Part shown: piece after piece, positions 43,769 to 51,891 of the stretch
Numbering within the stretch: position 1 is the first letter of the stretch
Layout of the letters: every line of letters begins with the position of its first letter
NCBI GenBank assembly: GCA_041584475.1
Contig: JBFHDX010000010.1
Coordinates: 1-56,016 of the forward strand
Direction of reading: 5' to 3'
Length of the DNA stretch: 56,016 nt
Source of the DNA: JBFHDX01 sp041584475
Lineage (GTDB): Bacteria; Pseudomonadota; Alphaproteobacteria; UBA8366; JADFVY01
Notes under the pieces: model-generated
The model's database searches: none
What the model was told of the DNA's origin: nothing
What the model saw: the letters and a program-made list of their open reading frames with translations, nothing else
Made by a program: the position numbers and the translations under genes

Positions 43769-44083
43769 TCACTCGGGCGGAATATGCGCGACCTCGCCGT
43801 GGTGCGGCGTCGGACGGTAGCGCACGATCGAGAAGTCGACATCCGGCAGAACCGTGCGCAACGCCTCAACGTCGTTGCGGCTGAGGCCCTCCGTGCCGGT
43901 CTCCCAGACCGACACGCGGGCGGTATCGACGCCGAGTGCGGCGGCCAGGTCGTCGACGCTCATGCCGGCGTCCTCGCGGGCATCGCGGATGATCCCGGCG
44001 AGGCGCGGACAACCGATGTTGCGGCCATCGCCCCGGTTCTTCCAGATCAGGGCGTCGAGATTGTACTCAGGTCGGCGACTCAT
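43769..44083 (-). CDS. Small XRE-family helix-turn-helix protein
   Basis: A 104-residue predicted DNA-binding protein. The helix-turn-helix region is about residues 29-75 (AREDAGMSVDDLAAALGVDT, then ARVSVWETGTEGLSRNDVEA). The start ATG 44083 has GGAG 9 bp upstream. It has no partner toxin or metabolic gene next to it. The target is unknown; the short inverted repeats nearby are candidates. Confidence 0.75.
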   Translation of the reverse strand: MSRRPEYNLDALIWKNRGDGRNIGCPRLAGIIRDAREDAGMSVDDLAAALGVDTARVSVWETGTEGLSRNDVEALRTVLPDVDFSIVRYRPTPHHGEVAHIPPE

Positions 44084-44219
44084 CCCTTCAGGCTCCGACA
44101 GTTTGCGGGCGGATCAGATCGACGACTGTAACCGGCAAAGGGTTAACGCGCGATTTACGGGCCCCGCCATTCGCGGTGCCGCGCGTCGCTGGCTAAGCCC
44201 CCGGATTCGGGGCTTGTGC

Positions 44220-44486
44220 TCAACCGTAGAGATCCCGGTCGCGGTGCCACGCCTTGACGAACAGCTCGAGCAGTCGGCGCGCTTCGTCGCTGTGGGTCGC
44301 ATACTGCAGCAGCCCCTTGGTCACGAACGAGGAAAACGCAACCGCCTCCCCCTTCCCCCGCAGCTGGATGGTCCGGGCGACCTCGTCGAGATCGTCGTGC
44401 ACCAACCGGCGCGCCATGACGTTCAGCTGCGTCTTGACGAACCTGTTCTTGTCGCGCCAGCGGCGCTGGGCTGCAGTGCCGGCCAT
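44220..44486 (-). CDS. Small basic protein, possible ribbon-helix-helix DNA-binding protein
   Basis: An 88-residue protein, basic at its N-terminus (AGTAAQRRWRDKNRFVKTQL). A short strand followed by two helices (NVMARRLVHDDLDEVARTIQ, then FSSFVTKGLLQYA) could fit a ribbon-helix-helix or similar fold, but I do not recognise the family with certainty. ATG 44486 follows GGAG with good spacing. It is divergent from mazG, with the palindrome TCTACTAGTAGA (44553-44564) between them, so autoregulation by binding that site is a reasonable guess. Confidence 0.6.
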   Translation of the reverse strand: MAGTAAQRRWRDKNRFVKTQLNVMARRLVHDDLDEVARTIQLRGKGEAVAFSSFVTKGLLQYATHSDEARRLLELFVKAWHRDRDLYG

Positions 44487-44550
44487 GATGCTCCAGAGCT
44501 TCCGGGCGGTCCCTTCACAGGAGGAAATTCGGTGCGAAGCCTAGCGGAAT

Positions 44551-44565
44551 TATCTACTAGTAGAC
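44551..44565. promoter_or_regulatory. TATCTACTAGTAGAC word with 12-bp palindrome, candidate operator
   Basis: The perfect palindrome TCTACTAGTAGA (44553-44564) lies in an AT-rich stretch between the divergent small-regulator gene (65 bp away) and mazG (107 bp away). It overlaps a possible -10 element on the minus strand (GATAAT). The same 15-base word occurs at 17851-17865 inside the enolase paralog. Confidence 0.55.
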
Positions 44566-44671
44566 ATTCTACCCGCATCGTCCACCGTTGTCGAGACGCG
44601 ATGGGCTTTGTTCGCCGGCGCTCGTCGCCTAAGCTCTCGCAACCGCCTGCGAATATCGGACGTGAGAGACC

Positions 44672-45481
44672 ATGAGCGAGAATATGGACCGACTGCTGCA
44701 GGTCATGGCGCGGCTGCGCGATCCCGAAAATGGCTGCCCGTGGGACGTCGAGCAGGATTTCAAGTCGATCGCGCCCTATACGATCGAGGAAGCGTACGAA
44801 GTGGCCGAGGCGATCGATCGCGGCGACATGCCGGCGTTGCGCGACGAACTCGGGGATCTGTTGCTGCAGGTCGTCTTCCACGCGCGCATGGCCGAGGAAG
44901 CCGGCGCCTTCCATTTCGACGACGTGGTGACCTCCATCGTCGACAAGATGGTGCGCCGTCACCCGCACGTCTTCGCGGACACCGTCGTCGAGTCGGCGGA
45001 CGCGCAGACCTCGGCCTGGGAAGACCAGAAAGCCGGCGAACGCCGCGCCCGGGCGGCAGCCGAAGGGCGGCAGGCGAGCCTTCTTGACGGCGTCTCGATC
45101 GCCCTCCCCGGCCTGACCCGGGCGGTCAAGCTCGGACGCCGCGCCGCGCGTGCCGGTTTCGACTGGCCCGATGCCGGGCCCGTCATCGACAAGATCGCCG
45201 AGGAACTGTCGGAACTGAGGACCGAGATCGCCGCCGGTGCACCGGCGGCCCGGATCGAGGACGAGGTCGGCGATCTGCTGTTCTCGATCGCCAACCTCGC
45301 GCGTCACCTGGGCGTCGAGCCCGAAGCGGCGGTCCGGCACAGCAATCGCAAGTTCATCGCACGTTTCCAGCACATGGAGGCCTGCCTGCGCGCCGACGAC
45401 CGTGACGTCGTCGGCACCTCGCCGGACGAGCTGGAGCGCCTCTGGGTCGAGGCCAAGAACGACCTCGAGAGACGCAAGTAA
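44672..45481 (+). CDS. mazG: Nucleoside triphosphate pyrophosphohydrolase MazG
   Basis: A 269-residue all-alpha NTP pyrophosphohydrolase hydrolysing NTPs/dNTPs to NMP and PPi. The first MazG domain has ENGCPWDVEQDFKSIAPYTI, EEAYEVAEAI and the metal-binding ELGDLLLQVVFHARMAEE. A second, related domain near residues 165-240 has EELSELRTEI and EDEVGDLLFSIANLARHLG. This two-domain length is standard. It often sits near hflX in alphaproteobacteria; here it is 3 kb away. It is convergent with the dehydrogenase gene. Confidence 0.95.
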   Translation: MSENMDRLLQVMARLRDPENGCPWDVEQDFKSIAPYTIEEAYEVAEAIDRGDMPALRDELGDLLLQVVFHARMAEEAGAFHFDDVVTSIVDKMVRRHPHVFADTVVESADAQTSAWEDQKAGERRARAAAEGRQASLLDGVSIALPGLTRAVKLGRRAARAGFDWPDAGPVIDKIAEELSELRTEIAAGAPAARIEDEVGDLLFSIANLARHLGVEPEAAVRHSNRKFIARFQHMEACLRADDRDVVGTSPDELERLWVEAKNDLERRK

Positions 45482-45495
45482 GCGATTGCAGACAG

Positions 45496-46365
45496 TCAGT
45501 CGTTGGTCAGCAGGTGCATCAGGCTGGAGGTATCCCAGCGACTGCCGCCGCGCGCCTGCAGCTGGGCGTAGAACTGGTCGACGAGCGCCGTGACCGGGAG
45601 CCTCGCGCCGTTGTGCTTCGCCTCCGCAAGGCAGATGCCCAGATCCTTCCGCATCCAGTCGACGGCGAAGCCATAGTCGAACTTGCCCTGCAGCATGGTC
45701 GCGGCCCGATTGTCCATCTGCCACGACTGCGCCGCACCCTGGGAGATCACGGCGACCACCCGCTCCATGTCGAGGCCGGCCCTGGCGCCGAAATTGAGGC
45801 CCTCCGCGAGGCCCTGCAACAATCCGGCGATGCACAGCTGGTTGACCATCTTGGTCAGCTGGCCGGCGCCCGACGGCCCCATCAGCGTGACCGCGCGCGC
45901 GAAACAGTCGATGACCGGCCGGGCACGCTCGAAATCGGCCGGCTCTCCGCCGCACATGACCGTCAGCACCCCGTTCTCCGCCCCTGCCTCCCCGCCCGAG
46001 ACCGGTGCATCGATGAAGCCGGTATCCCGTTGCCGCGCGATCGCGGACAGCTCGCGCGCGACGTCGGCGGAGGCGGTCGTGTTGTCGACGAGTACGGCGC
46101 CCGGCTTCATGCCCGCGAACGCCCCGTTGTCGCCGAGGACGACGCTGCGCAGATCGTCGTCGTTGCCGACGCAGGTGAAGACGAACTCCGCGTCCGACGC
46201 CGCCTCGCGCGGCGTTGGCGCCATGGCGCCACCATGCCGCTTGACCCACGCTTCCGCCTTCGCCGACGTGCGGTTGTAGACGGTCACGTCATGGCCGCCG
46301 GATTGCAGATGGCCGGCCATGTGGTGGCCCATGACACCGAGACCGATGAAAGCGACTTTGGACAT
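45496..46365 (-). CDS. Beta-hydroxyacid dehydrogenase (3-hydroxyisobutyrate / tartronate-semialdehyde reductase family)
   Basis: A 289-residue NAD(P)-dependent enzyme. The Rossmann motif is VAFIGLGVMGHHMAGHL; an Arg at the NADP-type position follows (YNRTSAKAE). The substrate motif is DAPVSGGEAGAENG and the catalytic Lys is in GQLTKMVNQLC. Members oxidise 3-hydroxyisobutyrate, glycerate or similar acids; the substrate is not decided here. A copy of the 16-bp palindrome at 46216-46231 encodes GAMAP within it. It is followed downstream by convergent mazG. Confidence 0.9.
   Translation of the reverse strand: MSKVAFIGLGVMGHHMAGHLQSGGHDVTVYNRTSAKAEAWVKRHGGAMAPTPREAASDAEFVFTCVGNDDDLRSVVLGDNGAFAGMKPGAVLVDNTTASADVARELSAIARQRDTGFIDAPVSGGEAGAENGVLTVMCGGEPADFERARPVIDCFARAVTLMGPSGAGQLTKMVNQLCIAGLLQGLAEGLNFGARAGLDMERVVAVISQGAAQSWQMDNRAATMLQGKFDYGFAVDWMRKDLGICLAEAKHNGARLPVTALVDQFYAQLQARGGSRWDTSSLMHLLTND
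46216..46231. repeat. 16-bp perfect palindrome TGGCGCCATGGCGCCA, copy 3
   Basis: Identical to 5966-5981 and 12445-12460. On the minus strand it is read as Gly-Ala-Met-Ala-Pro (HGGAMAPTPREA), in the same phase as the other two copies. Confidence 0.9.
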
Positions 46366-46446
46366 GATACGGGTTCCTCTCGCTTGCCCGGCGCGACGGC
46401 GGCGCTCGATCGCCGGCCGGGAGGGTAGCCGGGACTCGCCCCGACC

Positions 46447-47262
46447 TCAATGCGCGGGTGTCTCCGACAGGTAGTTCTTGACGTCCTCCCAGCTCGTCGC
46501 GTCGGATGCCGAGAGCAGTCCCTCCACCCTCTCGTGCGCGCGGTACGGTCGACCGTCGAGCCGCGCCGTGCGTCCGCCGGCTTCGGCGAGCAGCAGCACG
46601 CCCGCCGCGTGATCCCAGGGCCACAGCCGGCGGTACAGCGAGAAATGCTTTTCGCCGCGGGCCAGCGCCAGGTAGTCGTGAGCCGCGCAGCGATAGATCT
46701 TGATCTCCCTGAACCGATGCGCCCGCCGGCGCACATATTCGCGCATGTGGGGCGGGAAATAGCTGTAATTGAGCGATCCCGACATGTCCTCGAGCGGCAC
46801 CGGCGGCGCCGTCCGCAGGCGCGCGCCGTCGAGCCACGCGCCCTCGCCCCGCGCCGCCGTCGCGGTGCTCCCCGAAACCGGATCGTGGATCCAGCCGGCG
46901 CGCGTCTCACCGTCGACCAGGAAACTGACGATCACGGCGAACAGCGGCTTGCCGGCCGCGAAATTGCCGGTCCCGTCGACCGGGTCGACGAGCCACGCCG
47001 CGCCCTTTTCGGCGAGCGACCGGAGCAGGGACGGATCGCGCGAGGCCGCTTCCTCGCCGACGAAACGCGAGCCCGGAACCAGATTCACCAGTTCGCGCGC
47101 CAGCCTCTCCTCGGCCTCGAGGTCGGCGATGGTGACGACTTCGCCGGCCTTCTTTTCCATTATTTCGTGGCGCGCCAGACGCTGGAAACGAGGCAGGATA
47201 ATGTCCTGCGCCGCGTCGCGAATGATCGCTTCGACCCGCTGCGGATCCGGGATGGCCGTCAC
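46447..47262 (-). CDS. Inositol monophosphatase-family protein
   Basis: A 271-residue Mg-dependent phosphatase. Metal-binding motifs are GSRFVGEEAASRD (Glu), WLVDPVDGTGNFAAGKP (Asp-Pro-x-Asp-Gly-Thr) and LWPWDHAAGVLLLAEAGG (Trp-Asp-x-Ala-Gly). Family members hydrolyse inositol phosphates, 3'-phosphoadenosine 5'-phosphate or fructose-1,6-bisphosphate; the exact substrate is open. It follows hflX by 5 bp on the same strand, so it is probably the distal gene of the hfq-hflX transcript. Confidence 0.9.
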   Translation of the reverse strand: MTAIPDPQRVEAIIRDAAQDIILPRFQRLARHEIMEKKAGEVVTIADLEAEERLARELVNLVPGSRFVGEEAASRDPSLLRSLAEKGAAWLVDPVDGTGNFAAGKPLFAVIVSFLVDGETRAGWIHDPVSGSTATAARGEGAWLDGARLRTAPPVPLEDMSGSLNYSYFPPHMREYVRRRAHRFREIKIYRCAAHDYLALARGEKHFSLYRRLWPWDHAAGVLLLAEAGGRTARLDGRPYRAHERVEGLLSASDATSWEDVKNYLSETPAH

Positions 47263-47267
47263 GCAGC

Positions 47268-48578
47268 TCAGACGCCTCCGGACCTGAAGCGCCGGCGGAA
47301 CCTGGCCTCGTCGACGCTGTCCAGGGCAACCAGCAGGTGTGCCGCCATACCGTCATCGTGCCGCTCCAGCACCTGGCCGTGACGGTAAAGCCATGCGAGC
47401 GCCGCGCCATCCGCGAGGTCGACCTCCAGATCGACGACGTGCCGGCTCTCGGCGAGCCGCCGGTCGATGGCCGCGAGCAGGTCGTCGCACCCCTCCCCGC
47501 TCAGCGCCGACAGCGCGACCGCGTTGCGATCACGGGCGGCTTGGGCCAGCACGGTTTCGCGACCTTCCGCATCCAGCAGGTCGAGCTTGTTTCGGGCCTC
47601 GATCGGCTGCGCATCCTCGAGCCCGAGCTCGGCCAGCACCGACTCGACGTCGGCCTTCTGCGACGCGCTGTCCTTGTGCGAGATGTCCCGTACATGGACG
47701 ATCAGATCGGCCTCCTCCACCTCTTCCAGCGTTGCCTGGAAGGCGGCCACCAGCTGCGTCGGCAGGTCGGAGATGAAGCCGACCGTATCGGATAGCACGA
47801 CGGTGCGCCCCGACGGCAGCTCGAGCGCCCGCATGGTCGGGTCCAGGGTCGAGAAGAGCATGTCCCGCGCCATCACGGCGGCGCGGGTCAGGCGATTGAA
47901 GAGCGTCGATTTGCCGGCATTCGTGTAGCCGACCAGCGCGACCACGGGATAGGGCACCCGCTGGCGCGCCTCGCGGTGCAGGCCGCGTGTCCGCTTCACG
48001 CCGTCGAGATCGCGCCGCAGGCGCGCAATCCGCTCGCCGATGAGACGCCGGTCGATCTCGAGCTGGCTTTCGCCCGGGCCACCGAGAAACCCGAATCCGC
48101 CGCGCTGGCGCTCGAGGTGGGTCCAGCTGCGAACGAGACGCGAACGCTGGTAGCTGAGGGCGGCGAGCTCCACCTGCATGCTGCCCTCGCGGGTCCGCGC
48201 ACGCGCACCGAAAATCTCCAGAATCAGGCCGGTGCGGTCGATAACCTTCGCCTTCCACGCCTGTTCGAGATTGCGTTGCTGGATCGGCGCGAGCGCCGCG
48301 TCGACGATGACGAGTCCGATCGCTTGCGCCTCGATCAGCGTCGCAAGACGGGCTACCGTGCCCTTGCCGAACAGGGAAGATGGCCGGACGCGGACAACAC
48401 GAACGGGCTCGGCGTGAACGACGTCGAGTCCGATTGCCCGGGCAAGCCCCACCGCCTCCTCGAGGCGCGCTTCCGTGCTGCGCCCGGCCGCACCGTTGGC
48501 GAGTACCGGGTGCAGAACGAGTACGCGATCGGTTCGCGGAGCAAGCGGGCCGTTCGCTGCCGCTACTCCTGTCCGCAA
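47268..48578 (-). CDS. hflX: GTPase HflX
   Basis: A 436-residue ribosome-associated GTPase that rescues stalled ribosomes. The N-terminal HflX domain has LVIVDAALAPIQQRNLEQAW and the linker GSMQVELAALSYQRSRLVRS. The G domain has the P-loop VALVGYTNAGKSTLFN, the switch DTVGFISDLPTQL and a RNKLDLLD guanine-specificity segment. The start codon appears to be TTG 48578, immediately after the hfq stop, so the two genes are coupled. The gene order hfq-hflX is widely conserved. Confidence 0.96.
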   Translation of the reverse strand: MRTGVAAANGPLAPRTDRVLVLHPVLANGAAGRSTEARLEEAVGLARAIGLDVVHAEPVRVVRVRPSSLFGKGTVARLATLIEAQAIGLVIVDAALAPIQQRNLEQAWKAKVIDRTGLILEIFGARARTREGSMQVELAALSYQRSRLVRSWTHLERQRGGFGFLGGPGESQLEIDRRLIGERIARLRRDLDGVKRTRGLHREARQRVPYPVVALVGYTNAGKSTLFNRLTRAAVMARDMLFSTLDPTMRALELPSGRTVVLSDTVGFISDLPTQLVAAFQATLEEVEEADLIVHVRDISHKDSASQKADVESVLAELGLEDAQPIEARNKLDLLDAEGRETVLAQAARDRNAVALSALSGEGCDDLLAAIDRRLAESRHVVDLEVDLADGAALAWLYRHGQVLERHDDGMAAHLLVALDSVDEARFRRRFRSGGV

Positions 48579-48579
48579 G

Positions 48580-48837
48580 TCAGTCCGCCGTCGCAGTCTC
48601 GGCTCGGTCCGGTTCGAAAAGCTGAACCGGTTGCGCCGGCATCACGGTCGAGATCGCGTGCTTATAGACGAGCTGTGAATGCGCATCGCGCCGCAACAGC
48701 ACCGAGAAATTATCGAACCAGGTGATAATCCCCTGCAGCTTGACACCGTTAACGAGAAATACCGTAACCGGCATCTTGTTCTTGCGGACGTGGTTAAGGA
48801 ATACGTCCTGTACGTTCTGGCTCTTTTCAGAAGACAT
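48580..48837 (-). CDS. hfq: RNA chaperone Hfq
   Basis: An 85-residue hexameric Sm-like RNA chaperone for small RNA regulation. Sm1 and Sm2 motifs are VFLVNGVKLQGIITWFDNFS and YKHAISTVMP. The start ATG 48837 gives MSSEKSQNVQDVFLNHVRKN, the usual N-terminus; upstream in-frame ATG is spurious. It is followed by hflX and preceded by the HAD phosphatase with a 111-bp gap holding a likely promoter. Confidence 0.98.
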   Translation of the reverse strand: MSSEKSQNVQDVFLNHVRKNKMPVTVFLVNGVKLQGIITWFDNFSVLLRRDAHSQLVYKHAISTVMPAQPVQLFEPDRAETATAD

Positions 48838-48901
48838 TATATCGCCCCGAACTGCGTCGCTTGTGATTGGGTGCTCCGCTCTCGTAGGAAGCTCCAGGAA
48901 T

Positions 48902-48930
48902 AATATGGTTAAGTTGTAGTCCGTCGCCAA
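48902..48930 (-). promoter_or_regulatory. Predicted hfq promoter
   Basis: On the minus strand TTGGCG (48930-48925), a 17-bp spacer and CATATT (48907-48902) lie in an AT-richer gap. Expected transcription begins about 48895, giving a leader of roughly 58 nt before hfq. Confidence 0.4.
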
Positions 48931-48948
48931 TGGAAAATTGAGACCCGT

Positions 48949-49614
48949 CTACGTGCGCCACCTTTCGACGAGTGCCGAAACCGCATTACAACCTGAGAAA
49001 ACGTGAAGGGGTGGCCATTTAGCGAATTCCGCCGCATCCGTGTCGCTGCGGTTGACGAGCACCGGGACGCAGCCGGTACGGTGGGCGATCTCCATGTCGA
49101 TCCCCGAATCTCCGACGAACCAGACCTCCGGACCGGCCGCCGACGGCGCGTCCCTGAGCGCCAGAGTCAACGCTTCCGGCGCCGGCTTGTCGCGCTCGGC
49201 GTCGCCGGCGCCGACGATGCTCGCGATCAGCCTGTGCCAGCCCAGGTGCTCGACCTCGCGCCGCAGGTAGTGACCCGTCTTGTTGCTGACGACGGCGACG
49301 TAGATCCCGGCGTCGCGCAGTGCTTGCAACAGGTCACCGGCGCCGGCGCTCGGCTTCAGCGCCGCGATGTGCACGCGCTCGAAGGCGTCGTAGAAGACGT
49401 CGCGCGCCTCGCGCCAGCGTTCCCCGAACAGGGCGGGGAAGCTGTCGCGCAGCGAGTTGCGCACGCGCGCGCGCGTCTCCTCGAGGCTCCAGGGGCGATG
49501 GCCCATCGCCGCAAGCGTGATCGTCAGCGCCTCGTGAATGGTCGGCCACGTATCGACCAGCGTGTTGTCCCAGTCGAACACGATTGCGCGGGGTGCCGGT
49601 GGCGCGGAGATCAC
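48949..49614 (-). CDS. HAD-superfamily hydrolase, phosphoglycolate phosphatase-like
   Basis: A 221-residue phosphatase. HAD motif I is VFDWDNTLVDTWP, motif II VVSNKTGHYLRREV, and the Lys/Asp motifs III-IV are in DKPAPEALTLAL and VWFVGDSGIDMEIAHR. The cap domain lies between motif I and II, as in phosphoglycolate phosphatase. The exact substrate is unknown. Its ATG overlaps the end of the D-amino acid aminotransferase gene (ATGA). Confidence 0.88.
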   Translation of the reverse strand: MISAPPAPRAIVFDWDNTLVDTWPTIHEALTITLAAMGHRPWSLEETRARVRNSLRDSFPALFGERWREARDVFYDAFERVHIAALKPSAGAGDLLQALRDAGIYVAVVSNKTGHYLRREVEHLGWHRLIASIVGAGDAERDKPAPEALTLALRDAPSAAGPEVWFVGDSGIDMEIAHRTGCVPVLVNRSDTDAAEFAKWPPLHVFSGCNAVSALVERWRT

Positions 49615-50474
49615 GCCCCTGCCCTCAGGCCCGCGGCGTAATCGCGATACCAGTCCAGCAGCCTGCGCGACAGCGGGCCCGGCCTACCCTCGCCGATGGC
49701 GACGTCATCGATTTGGACGACCGGGGTCACGAACGACGTGGCGCTGGTGACGAATGCCTCGCGCGCCTGCCGCGCCTCGACGACGCTGAAGGGGCGTTCG
49801 TCGAACGGTACGCCCTCCTCGGCCGCGATCGCGAGGATCGTCCGGCGGGTCACGCCGTGCAGGATGTCGTTGCTCAGCTGGCGCGTCACGAGCTGTCCCT
49901 CCCGGGTGACGATCCAGGCATTGGAGGAAGTGCCCTCGGTGACGTTCCCGTCGCCGTCGACCAGCCAGGCCTCGTAGGCGTCCGCCTCCTTGGCCTGTTG
50001 CTTGCCCATGCAGTTGGGGAGCAGCGAGACGGTCTTGATGTCGCGGCGTGCCCAGCGAATATCCGGTATGGTGATTACCTTCACGCCGTCGGTGAATTTG
50101 GGTTGCGCGGCGAAGTCGATGTGCTTCGTCATCAGCACCAGGGCCGGCGACACCCCGGCCGGATATTTGTGGTCACGGGGCGCCACGCCCCGCGTCACCT
50201 GCATGTAGATCAGGCCGTTGCGGACGCCGTTCCGACGGATCAGCTCGTGGCAGACCAGCTGCAGCGCGCGGCGGCTCATCGGCATGGCGATGGCGAGTTC
50301 GGAGAGGGAACGCTCGAGCCGGTCGAGATGCGGACCTTCGTCGACCGGCCGCCCGCCAACGATGATGACGACTTCGTAGACACCGTCGGCGAACTGGTAG
50401 CCCCTGTCCTCGATGTGGACCGCCGCCCTGTCGTGCGGCACGTACTGCCCGTTGACATATGCGTAACGCGGCAC
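49611..50474 (-). CDS. dat: D-amino-acid aminotransferase
   Basis: A 287-residue class IV PLP aminotransferase, predicted to interconvert D-Ala and D-Glu with 2-oxoacids. The PLP Lys is in IKTVSLLPNCMGKQQAKEA. The DAT-type substrate region RGVAPRDHKYP is visible, as are VTEGTSSNAWIV and the conserved VTRRTIL. It is inserted between trkA and hfq, a position recurrent in Rhodospirillales. A branched-chain aminotransferase is less likely because of the motif pattern. Confidence 0.88.
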   Translation of the reverse strand: MPRYAYVNGQYVPHDRAAVHIEDRGYQFADGVYEVVIIVGGRPVDEGPHLDRLERSLSELAIAMPMSRRALQLVCHELIRRNGVRNGLIYMQVTRGVAPRDHKYPAGVSPALVLMTKHIDFAAQPKFTDGVKVITIPDIRWARRDIKTVSLLPNCMGKQQAKEADAYEAWLVDGDGNVTEGTSSNAWIVTREGQLVTRQLSNDILHGVTRRTILAIAAEEGVPFDERPFSVVEARQAREAFVTSATSFVTPVVQIDDVAIGEGRPGPLSRRLLDWYRDYAAGLRAGA

Positions 50475-50490
50475 GTCTCGACCCCGCTGC

Positions 50491-51867
50491 TCAGAAAAAC
50501 TCGAGGCGCACGGCGAACATCTTCTCGACCTTCTTCACCGTGTCGGCCGTTGCCAGCAGGATGACCCGGTCGTTGTCCTCGATGACGGTCGAACCGCGCG
50601 GGATGATCACCGTGCCGTCGCGGACCACGGCGCCGATGATGACGCCGCTCGGGAGATCGATCTCGTTGAGGGGCACACCGACCAGCGGCGACGTCTCCAG
50701 CGCCTCGGCCTCGATGACTTCGGCAAAACCGTCGCCGAGCGAGTGCACGGCCCGGATTCGGCCTCGCCGGACGTGCTGCAGGATCGTCGAAACCGTGATC
50801 GCCCGCGGGCTGACGACGACATCGATGCCCAGCGTCGTGATCAAGGGCGCGTAGGTCGCCTTGTTGATCAGCGTAACCGCCCGTTCGACGCCGTAGCGTT
50901 TGGCCAGCAGCGACGCCAGGATGTTCGTCTCGTCGTCGTTCGATACGGCGACCACGGCCTCGGCCGTCGCCGCGTTCGCCTCCTCGAGGATCTCGTTCTC
51001 GAGCGCATCGCCCTGGATCACGGTCACGCCGGGCAGGGCCTGGGCGACCCGCCGCGCCCGCTCGCGGTCGATCTCGATGATCTTGGTCGATATGCCCTGC
51101 CGCGCCCCTGACAGTTCCCGCGCAAGGTTCAGCCCGATATTGCCGCCACCGATGATGACGACCCGACGCGCGGATTTCTCGTCGTGGCCGAAGGCCGCCA
51201 TTGCGCGCGGCACGTGGTTGGAGTCGGCGACGAAATAGACCTCGTCGCCCGGAAGCATCTGGTCGCTGGACGTCGGGACCGTTGCCTCGCCCTCGCGGAC
51301 GATGCCGACGACGATGATGTTGAGCTCGGGAAACAGGGAGGTGAGCTGACGCAACGGCGTGTGAACGACCGGGCAGTGCTCCGTGCACCGTACGCCGATG
51401 ACGCGGACCTTGTCGTCGGCCAAGGGGATCATGTCGAAGGCGCCCGGCACGCTCATGCGTCGTCCGATCGCCTTCGCGACCTCGATCTCGGGCGAGATGA
51501 TGACGTCGATCGGCAGATGCTCGCGACTGAACAGGTCGGCCCACATCGGATTGAGGTAACTCTGCTGCCTGATTCGCGCGATCTTGGTCGGCACGTTGAA
51601 CAACGAATGCGCGATCTGGCAGGCCACCATGTTGACCTCATCGGCGTAGGTCACGGCGATCAGCATGTCGGCATCGGGCGCGCCGGCCTGCTCGAGGATA
51701 TCGGGGTGGGAGGCATGGCCGACCAGGGCCTGAACGTCGAGCAGGTCGTTGACCTTGCCGATCAGCTCGGCGGACTGGTCGATCACCGTTACGTCGTTGT
51801 TCTCGACGGCCAGGTAGCGGGCAATATTGAAGCCGACCTGCCCCGCACCGCACACAATGACTTTCAT
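50491..51867 (-). CDS. trkA: Trk potassium uptake regulatory protein TrkA
   Basis: A 458-residue cytoplasmic NAD(H)-binding gating subunit of Trk K+ channels. Two RCK repeats are visible: the first starts MKVIVCGAGQVGFNIARYLA, the second RRVVIIGGGNIGLNLARELS near residue 230; each is followed by a TrkA-C domain. It lies 24 bp after ntrX on the same strand, a location shared across Rhodospirillales, so it is probably co-transcribed. Confidence 0.96.
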   Translation of the reverse strand: MKVIVCGAGQVGFNIARYLAVENNDVTVIDQSAELIGKVNDLLDVQALVGHASHPDILEQAGAPDADMLIAVTYADEVNMVACQIAHSLFNVPTKIARIRQQSYLNPMWADLFSREHLPIDVIISPEIEVAKAIGRRMSVPGAFDMIPLADDKVRVIGVRCTEHCPVVHTPLRQLTSLFPELNIIVVGIVREGEATVPTSSDQMLPGDEVYFVADSNHVPRAMAAFGHDEKSARRVVIIGGGNIGLNLARELSGARQGISTKIIEIDRERARRVAQALPGVTVIQGDALENEILEEANAATAEAVVAVSNDDETNILASLLAKRYGVERAVTLINKATYAPLITTLGIDVVVSPRAITVSTILQHVRRGRIRAVHSLGDGFAEVIEAEALETSPLVGVPLNEIDLPSGVIIGAVVRDGTVIIPRGSTVIEDNDRVILLATADTVKKVEKMFAVRLEFF

Positions 51868-51891
51868 GTCGAAATCTTTCCGGCGGGCTCG

